From Perkinsus chesapeaki (taxonomy: Eukaryota > Perkinsozoa > Perkinsida > Perkinsidae): DNA of 39,327 bases. Every line of letters begins with the position of its first letter. Positions within the stretch are counted from its first letter, which is position 1. A model generated the notes under the pieces. It was not told where the DNA came from. It worked only from the letters and a program-made list of their open reading frames with translations, and did no database searches. The position numbers were made by a program, and so were the translations under genes. Location: contig JAAPAO010000326.1 in NCBI GenBank assembly GCA_013115145.1, positions 1 to 39,327 of the forward strand. The letters run 5' to 3'. Shown piece by piece: positions 33,401 through 39,327 of the stretch.

Positions 33401-34788
33401 GGTATTTGACAAAATTATTTTCTTTCATTTTTTTCACCGACTGGAATTTCCCTTGAGTTTTGACACTGGCGGTTTTCGTCTTAGTTTTACTGACATCGTT
33501 GTAGATAGTAATATATATATCGTATATTATAATTATTATTTTTCTATATTTCTTATTAGATCCGCGAGGATCTAATTCAGTTAGCACCGAGCTGCATGTT
33601 TAAAGTGCTTCCGAACTCTGCAAATCTTCTCTTCACTTTATTCCACTCAGGTTTGCGTTTACCTCCTCATATCTCACTCAAGCAGGATTGCTATCACACG
33701 ATGGTCGAGCACAATGCTTGGATAAGTAAGCTTCATTATCTCCTAACTCAAGCGCAGCACCATTAAATCTCTTCCTCTCAGTTATGCCCTAATTTCCCTC
33801 ATCAACACGTTCCTGCGCGACCAGGAGAGATCGGCCTCGCAGGAACTCACTAAATCTACGGCGGCGTTTGGCGACAATAGTAAACCCGCGTTCACCAGTA
33901 TGAGTTTGGGCCACTTGCTTTGGGAGTTTGCGAAGTAAGTTGAACGTTTCAAGAGGGGTAAAAAAGTCCGGTCAGGTCGTATAGTAGAGATATTGATGAA
34001 AACGCCGATGATGGTGCAGATGACGGTAAGCTAGAAATGTTGGTTGTGGGCATCGAACCTGTGCCCGTTCAGGGAATATGAGAAGGTCGAGCAAACGACA
34101 GTGGCTCCTGCCGTGGTTGGAGAATCTTATTGATCTTACCGAGCAGCTGTCCAATTTCAAGGAAACTAAGGCAGCGTTTGAGTATATGTATGCTACATTA
34201 AAGTGAGTTCATTGGAACGCGTATCTTTCGCACTGTGAAGATTTTCAATTTCGAAGACGACGTATCTTTGCGCACTATAAAGATTCATCGGCTCCATGAG
34301 GGGGCGTACTTTGGGATTTTCTCTTATCAGGCATCTGTTCAAGTCGCCAGAAGTGAGGAAAAACCGTAGTTCCAGCTTGCTAGTTCCGTACTTGCTTGAG
34401 CCTCCACACGACAAGAGTTTGGTGGTAAGGAGTAGCCCCGCATGGAAGGAATACGGTGAAGGCAGAGCACTTGGGGGGAGAGGTAGGCTGTCATTCCAAA
34501 GGCTCACGTTCAAATCCTGGCGGGGGTATTTTAGGTCTTACTGATTATTATCGCGAAGAAAGTCGTCGGCGATTCTCGGAGGTTCGGAAAATTCGGGCTG
34601 GATTGAACGAATCTATTAAGTTGTTGATGGCTCATCCCAGCATGGCTACATGGTGGTTGCCGACTAGGAAGACTGAAGTGAGTTGTCACTGCGCCACGAA
34701 ATTAAAGAGGTTGCTTTAGAGCCGGAAACGGGTGAGAGAGGAGTCGAGGGGACCGCCGAGCAAGAAGGCTAATGGTGGCAAAAAGTGA
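30470..34788 (+). CDS. Unidentified conserved-looking multi-exon protein
   Basis: A large plus-strand gene with a mostly closed splice chain: 30889-31091, 31137-31240, 31292 to about 31413, about 31476-31548, 31740-31978, 32131-32445, 32567-32770, 32811-32925, 32981-33144, 33651-33725, 33782-33934, 33985-34025, 34073-34202, 34331-34424, an exon ending 34677, and 34720-34788 (TGA). The start near 30470 and the joints at about 31413-31740 and 34425 are weak. Segments that read as folded protein: LHEEIWTFAEHQLL, VFDVLDVPLVPACVAEAGKM, VHKRFWVEARSNGGKSLWGG then LVHRLITNMNLIYCEPFL, NYALISLINTFLRDQE, WLENLIDLTEQL. It ends with a basic tail, SRKRVREESRGPPSKK, that looks nuclear. I do not recognise the family. 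Confidence 0.6.
31092..31136 (+). repeat. Intron built on core family F1
   Basis: A 45-nt phase-2 intron containing gcgtcactgcgcaacgaaat (31103-31122), the F1 core in the orientation opposite to the Mak21 copies. Confidence 0.7.
34026..34072 (+). repeat. Intron with antisense tRNA T-arm-like sequence (F6)
   Basis: A 47-nt phase-1 intron. Its 3' part, gtgggcatcgaacctgtgcc then cgttcag, matches the reverse complement of a tRNA T-arm region (GGTTCGA type). Confidence 0.6.
34203..34330 (+). repeat. Intron with two tandem F5 cores
   Basis: A 128-nt intron carrying cgtatctttcgcactgtgaa (34220-34239) and cgtatctttgcgcactataa (34261-34280), each followed by gatt. Each core can fold because atcttt pairs with aaagat. 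Confidence 0.65.
34678..34719 (+). repeat. Intron built on core family F1
   Basis: A 42-nt phase-0 intron: gtgagtt, then the F1 core gtcactgcgccacgaaatt (34685-34703), then aaagaggttgctttag. Nearly half of it is core. The duplicated exon pair downstream has an unrelated 55-nt intron at the same position. Confidence 0.8.
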
Positions 34789-34830
34789 GAATGACGCGCG
34801 CGAGGGTTTCACTTTGAAGGGGAGAATTGC

Positions 34831-34892
34831 GTTGGCTGGGATTTGAACTGGCGGCCTTTGGATTGCGCACTTATGGTTTGGCAGTATAACAG
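34831..34892 (+). repeat. Antisense tRNA-like sequence between genes (F6)
   Basis: Read on the minus strand it has a T-arm-like CAGTTCAAATCCCAG preceded by a CCAAAGGCCG variable region and an anticodon-like stem. It lies between the stop at 34786 and the small duplicate gene. Confidence 0.5.
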
Positions 34893-34917
34893 GTATACTA
34901 ATTCGATCTAAAATATT

Positions 34918-35290
34918 ATGACTTACAACAACAACAATACCGGCAATAACGGCACCGAAGAGGAGCAGACAGATGTGTCGGTGTTGATGATGAGACCGAG
35001 CATGGCTACTTGGTGGTTCCCTAAAATACATCAAGTCCAGACGCCACCACCCCCACCAGTACAACAACCACCACAGAAAGATATTACTGAACAGATGGAT
35101 GCAGTTCTTATGGAGGTTGATGAAATGCAAGTAAGATAAGCCACCTCTTCCTCCTCCTTATTGCTTTGCTATGTTACTCTTTTAGTCCCGTAAACGAAGT
35201 CGTCCATTAGAATCGTCTCCACCGTTCCTAAACGGTGGAGGTTATCCCTGCTGTCAGCCCGTCCCTAAGCGCGGTCACTTCCTAGCCTAG
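34918..35290 (+). CDS. Small duplicate of the preceding gene's 3' exons
   Basis: Two exons, 34918-35130 and 35186-35290, encode 105 residues. It begins with an Asn-rich segment (MTYNNNNTGNNGTEEE). The middle, VLMMRPSMATWWFP, matches LLMAHPSMATWWLP in the upstream gene. A Pro/Gln-rich insert follows. The second exon starts SRKRSRPLESSPP against SRKRVREESRGPP upstream, with the intron at the same place and phase. It is either a separate small gene or an alternative 3' end of the upstream gene. Function unknown; the basic tail suggests a nuclear protein. Confidence 0.55.
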
Positions 35291-35469
35291 AGCGGGAACC
35301 CACCGCCACCATGGTAAACGTTGATAATTCCTTAATAGTAGAAGTAGCAAGGCCACGTGCCTTTTACGGGTGCACAGATAGTTATCATAATAATAAATAT
35401 GTAGAGTTGCTAGTGCTGGGAATAGAACCAGGGTCGTTAGCATGAAAGTGGTGCAGCTAGATTGTTTCG
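35291..35469. other. Spacer before PIG-L with a tRNA 3'-half-like sequence
   Basis: At 35414-35458, read on the minus strand, CTGGTTCTATTCCCAG follows CTAACGACC, as in the 3' half of a tRNA. It ends about 12 nt before the PIG-L start codon. Confidence 0.5.
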
Positions 35470-36931
35470 ATGATACCTTTTGGTTACTTTATCGCAGCGG
35501 CAGCGATAGTTTTGCTATTCGCAATTCTCTCAGTGTTGCGATTAAGGTACACGCTAAACTATTTCGAATCTTGCACGCTTCAACCTAAGATACCGCCCTC
35601 AGGTCCCTAAGATCGCCAAGCGCGTTCCCCTTCAAGTCGGCGGTGATAGTAATTGCTCATCCTGACGATGAAACAATGTTTTTCTTACCAACAATATTGT
35701 GGCTTAAAAAACTAAAAATAAAGACAACGATTGTGTGCTCGACTACTGGAGACTTCGATGGGCTCGGAGGTGAGATATCTGCCAGCTTCGCTGGGAAGGT
35801 GGGTGTTACTATGTCCTGGGGCGGTTACCTGATGAACCTAGAGTATCATCTAGCTTGGTTCAACTTACTGTATTGGCGAGGAAGAAAGCTCGGGTAGAGC
35901 TCGATGAGATTATAGCAACTTCCGAGAACTATTATAACTGAAGAACAACTTCCGTTGGTAAAATTTCAGTGAAATATTTCACTGCCTCTGGGGGGATCCT
36001 ATGACCGCATTACCCCGTGAAAAAAGTGTGGAAGCTTTCTCTAAATTACATGCCATTCGGTGTGCGAACACTCGTGTCCTCTCTAGAGGCGGTGGATTTT
36101 ATATTGAAATAATAGAGCTACAGAAAATGGGGAACCTTGTAGATGTTGGGAAGGGAATGGTCGTCGGGGAATGATAATATACGGTATCTCTCTCAGATAT
36201 TAGGAAGAAGGAATTTGAGAAAGTCTGCGCGTTTTTGGACGTAGAGAGTGTCATTCTAGATGACCCCCAGCTGAGGGACGGGTGGGAGATGTGGGAACCG
36301 AAGGTTGCTGCTAAAGTGGGTCGATAGTTGTGCTAGCCGGGTATCGAACTTGGGACCTTTAGGTGCTGAGTGAGGCCTACTTTAACCGTGTGAACATATC
36401 GGAAACTGCTGTGATAACGTTCGACTCTGGGGGCATCAGCGGCCATCCAAACCACAGAAGCGTGTATTGGGCGATAGAGCAACTGAGATCGACAGTTGCT
36501 GATAAATCGGTCGGAGTCTTTAATCTGGAAACTGTTAACGTAAGCTTTTCGGTTAGCGCAGTGGCAGCAAGTAATCAGAAGACGTGCATCTTGGCGAATG
36601 GGATGACCTCTTTAGCTCGGCCTGTCTAGAATTTAACCGGTAGAATCGATGAAGTCATTTTCCATCGACATGAGCTCTTTCAGTGGCGAACTACCGAGCC
36701 AAATTGTGTGATGCTTTTCAGATTGCCCGCAAATACGTCCTCCCTATTGATTTGCTCTCAATGGCATTGGGGCCTGCAATTTCACGGCGCGTGACTGTTG
36801 TGAATGCCGAAGAGCCAGAAGCACTTTCAAGAACAATGAGACTCTATGGGAGCCAGAATGTGTGGTTTAGGAAACTGTTTGCGGTGTTCTCGAGATACGC
36901 GTATGTTAATACGTTGATCCAAGTCCAGTAG
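35470..36931 (+). CDS. PIGL: N-acetylglucosaminyl-PI de-N-acetylase (PIG-L/GPI12)
   Basis: Second step of GPI-anchor synthesis: removes acetate from GlcNAc-PI at the ER. Exons 35470-35546, 35603-35769, 36197-36315, 36363-36539 and 36722-36931 sum to 750 nt, 249 residues, the usual size for the family, and every junction is in phase. An N-terminal membrane anchor (FIAAAAIVLLFAILSVL) is followed by VIAHPDDETMFFLPTI, the metal-binding AHPDDE motif. Then come TTGDFDGLG, IRKKEFEKVCAFLDVESVIL and DPQLRDGW. ITFDSGGISGHPNHRSV carries the second metal-binding site. The C-terminal block LYGSQNVWFRKLFAVFSRY is close to that of animal and fungal PIG-L. Confidence 0.95.
35547..35602 (+). repeat. PIG-L intron 1 with F4 core
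   Basis: A 56-nt phase-2 intron containing ttgcacgcttcaacctaaga (35571-35590) just before taccgccctcag. The same core occurs in Mak21 and lipoate ligase introns. Confidence 0.7.
36316..36362 (+). repeat. PIG-L intron 3 with antisense T-arm-like sequence (F6)
   Basis: A 47-nt phase-0 intron. On the minus strand it reads AAGGTCCCAAGTTCGATACC then CGG, a tRNA variable region plus T-arm. It ends gacctttag. Confidence 0.7.
36778..36795 (+). repeat. F1-like word inside PIG-L coding exon
   Basis: aatttcacggcgcgtgac differs from the F1 core by three bases and encodes ISRRVT in the last exon. Confidence 0.35.
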
Positions 36932-37332
36932 ATATCTTGGGGTCGAGTTGGGATACTGTTGATGGACTTGGAATAGATATCACGTGGGGGGACTATGGCG
37001 CATGTCGGAGGTCGTCTGTCTACATAGAGTTCTTCCATGAAGTCTTCACTTATACTTATACTAAATTATTATTACTAAATGCTTATGTTGATATGTCAAC
37101 ACGTATGTTACTACTCCACTATTGTTACTAAAGAAGGCTCATAGGATCTCATACTGAATACCAGATCATTGCTCATTGCCAACACAAGTGCTTGCGTGGC
37201 TTGCTGGAATTGATCACTCATTTGCGGAGAGTAGATGGCGAAGTTCATCAGTATCCGAGTCAACCCCGGACCTATCTTCTGGATTGCAGATCGGGGAGGT
37301 CGGGGTGCTGGGATTGTCCAAAGAGTCGCAAC
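36932..37332. other. Spacer between PIG-L and the nucleotidyltransferase gene
   Basis: About 400 nt without a convincing gene. Part of it (37192-37332) is open in the frame of the next gene but has no ATG before 37333, so it may be 5' UTR. Confidence 0.45.
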
Positions 37333-39253
37333 ATGTCGAGTTTCTTTCCTTTGATATTTCCGGCCATGCCAGCGGAAGCGCTGCCGTTATCGGACTACCT
37401 TGATCGGATAGAATCAGCGTGTCGGCCGCCAAAGGCATGGACTAGGGCCTGCGATACTGTGATGGAAACTGTCGAACATGTTTTGGGTGATCATTATGGA
37501 GCGAATGGACCGAAAGTGAAGGCACAGGTAGGGAATGGGTGGGGATGAAGAGAACGTGTTCACAATAACTTCCCTCAGCGGGAACCCTTTAGGTCGTAAG
37601 TGTTACAGGTCGGGACCCCTACCCCGCCCTGGGGTCCTAGGGGTTACAACTAAGCTTCGGATTAGTTTTTTTCCAAATACATTACTTCGTTATTGATAGT
37701 CTGAGTCTTCGACTTTTCTAGATCATTTCAACGTGGTTTAATGATATCGTCTTCTATCAGGGATCTTTCGTCCAGAGTCTCTCCATCCGTGGCAGCGATT
37801 TGGATCTTGTATTATATAGGAAAGGCCGAAGCATTAATTCATGTAAGTGTTCGAGGGTGAGCGCTTCTCGGTTATTTTTCCATCAATACGCATCAGTGAT
37901 GGGTTACATGTCAAGAATTGATCACAGATGGTAGCGAAAACTCAGACAAAAAATCGGAAAATTACAGTCAATTTTGTGGGATGGATTTGCTGTTTCATGT
38001 GGAAGATTTTTTAAAAACAAAGAGCGAGCCACAAATCGTTTATGAGATGCTTCAAGGGGAGTTGGCATTTTCCGACTCATTCACTCAGAAAAAAATACAA
38101 TAATTGTTGAAGGATGGAAACACGATATATTAGTGGTACAAGTGATGTCCAATCAATCGGCATGGCTTTTGGTTATTATGCTCTATCATATTATGGTCCC
38201 CTTAATACGTTGTCTTATAGGCTCTAAAAACTGCGTGAAACGCTACCTCACGACAACTACTGATGCGGTAATTCGTTCTTTGGCACATTTAAATGGAGAA
38301 GTTAAAGCTAGAGTGAAGCAGAGGATACTTCATGCCAGGGTGCCGATCGTTAAACTAGTCTTTGAGGTGAGATGGAAGACCTCAAACATGATCTTGGTTG
38401 ACAGCAGGGCGTTTGGATTTTTCCGTTTCCTTCGCTTTGTGACACTCAGCCCATTCTTATTATACCCTACTATATGTAGTCATATTCTTGACTCCAGGCC
38501 TACCCTTGCGTTTTGCGCACTGTAGAGATTTTAGGTTCGGCCCAATTCGATAGACTTGGATTCGAGCAGCTCCTCTTCTGCGGCTTCGACCACTTCGACG
38601 TCGTCTTCGGATGGTGAGAGTGATGATGATTATGCGAAGGGTAGACCGCAGATGATTGAAGTTGATATGTCTTACGGAGATGAGCATAGAGGAGAGTGTG
38701 ACGAAGTTGTAAGCCGGTGCCTTGGCTGGAATCCGTTATCAAGTGTGAAATTTCGGAGAATTTCGAGAATGTCTGTCATTTTTGTGATAACGAAGTAGGA
38801 TTCGCGCTCCATCCGAAATTTAACTAACACTTTAGTGACTTAAAGTATAAGCGAGTTGCTCGGTCAATTCATCCTGCTCAGGTTCGAGATTTGATCTTAT
38901 CGGGCGGTCCAGTATGTCGAAAGTTTGTTACACTGGTGAAGCTGTGGGGAAGAATCAGCGGTGTGACGGATTCCTTCAATAACTGTCTATCAACATTCGC
39001 GCTAATTCTTCTGGCGATTTATCACTTTCAATCAATGGAGATAATGGAGAGGAGGAAAAGGAAAGGAGAGAAGAGCTCTATTGGTAGGGGGTTCTGGTTT
39101 CGTAAGCCTAAAGTATCATATTCCGATCAGCTACTGACTTTTAGCTCAGTGTCAGTTATTAATGGCCTTTACATTTTCCTACACCAACAAATTTCGAAAG
39201 GCTGGAACCTCTCTGAGCTGGCTGATAGAATACAGTCCTCCAAATTAACTTAG
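37333..39253 (+). CDS. Non-canonical poly(A)/uridylyl transferase (Trf4/TUTase type)
   Basis: A template-independent nucleotidyltransferase that adds A or U tails to RNA, as in nuclear RNA surveillance or small-RNA decay. Exons 37333-37527, 37722-37842, 37928-37975, 38221-38366, 38535-38708, possibly 38759-38790, then 38846-39253. The catalytic signature is GSFVQSLSIRGSDLDLVL, the Gly-Ser and DxD metal-binding site. ARVPIVKLVFE is the palm strand before the third Asp. A Ser-rich acidic insert (about 38550-38640) follows, with VDMSYGD as a candidate for the third carboxylate. The central helices read KFVTLVKLWGRISGVTDSFN then NCLSTFALILLAIYHFQ, closely matching the family pattern. The usual LP.LQ text after that point is not seen. 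The frame stops at 39251-39253, but the gene may splice beyond the window. The junction at 37976-38220 was chosen by phase. Confidence 0.82.
38505..38534 (+). repeat. F5 core at the 3' end of an intron
   Basis: Intron 38367-38534 ends ttgcgttttgcgcactgtag followed by agattttag, the F5 word next to the acceptor. Confidence 0.6.
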
Positions 39254-39327
39254 AATATCACGTTTTTGTGACCATTCTCTGCCAGATTTGCGACTCTATG
39301 CCCAAAACTCAGAGAGTCTCGTTCTAA
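39254..39327. other. Right edge, no feature
   Basis: Follows the in-frame stop of the nucleotidyltransferase frame. Too short to judge. Confidence 0.4.

Noticed and set aside
34918-35130. Direct splicing of the upstream gene (34784) into the SMATWWFP exon
   Set aside because: No acceptor in the right phase was found, while an ATG and clean frame exist at 34918, and the upstream frame has its own TGA at 34786.
35888-35941. Stretch ARVELDEII as PIG-L exon 3 after DGLG
   Set aside because: It joins in phase and looks like the family's KKEL helix, but it soon hits a TGA with no donor. The exon at 36197 (IRKKEFEKVCAFLDVE) fits the family far better.

Overview
Nuclear DNA of an intron-rich unicellular eukaryote. 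Conserved eukaryotic genes (Noc1/Mak21, lipoate ligase, Ulp1, PIG-L, a Trf4/TUTase-type nucleotidyltransferase) are cut by many short GT-AG introns, often 41-58 nt, with donors mostly GTGAG, GTAAG or GTGGG. I see no operons, rRNA, complete transposons, CRISPR or organelle genes. A protist of alveolate or similar type would fit, but the sequence does not fix the species.

Layout. (1) 724-7130, plus strand: a Mak21/Noc1 ribosome-biogenesis gene resolved exon by exon from 1877 to its stop. (2) 7945-10901, plus: lipoate-protein ligase. (3) 10902-18600: poorly resolved DNA with short plus-strand open stretches that read as coiled coil. (4) 18787-25165, minus: two tandem paralogous genes for small secreted or membrane-anchored cysteine-containing proteins with matching exon structure. 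(5) 25166-26865, minus: first exon and possible remnants of a third gene. (6) 27204-30200, plus: an intronless protein kinase and an intronless Ulp1-type SUMO protease, separated by two related minisatellites. (7) 30470-35290, plus: an unidentified gene of about 16 exons, followed by a small gene that repeats its last two exons. (8) 35470-36931, plus: PIG-L, the GPI-anchor de-N-acetylase. (9) 37333 to the right edge, plus: a non-canonical poly(A)/uridylyl transferase.

The genes are mostly housekeeping (60S ribosome assembly, lipoylation, SUMO processing, GPI synthesis, RNA tailing) and do not form one pathway. The unusual feature is the introns. Many share one of at least six short core sequences, several of them hairpins, and the same core recurs in introns of unrelated genes and on both strands. 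One family resembles the 3' half of tRNAs in antisense. This looks like several families of intron-generating elements (introner-like) active in one genome. Reading-frame phase was checked by hand across nearly all junctions of Mak21, PIG-L and the two paralogous genes, and across most junctions of the others; exceptions are stated.
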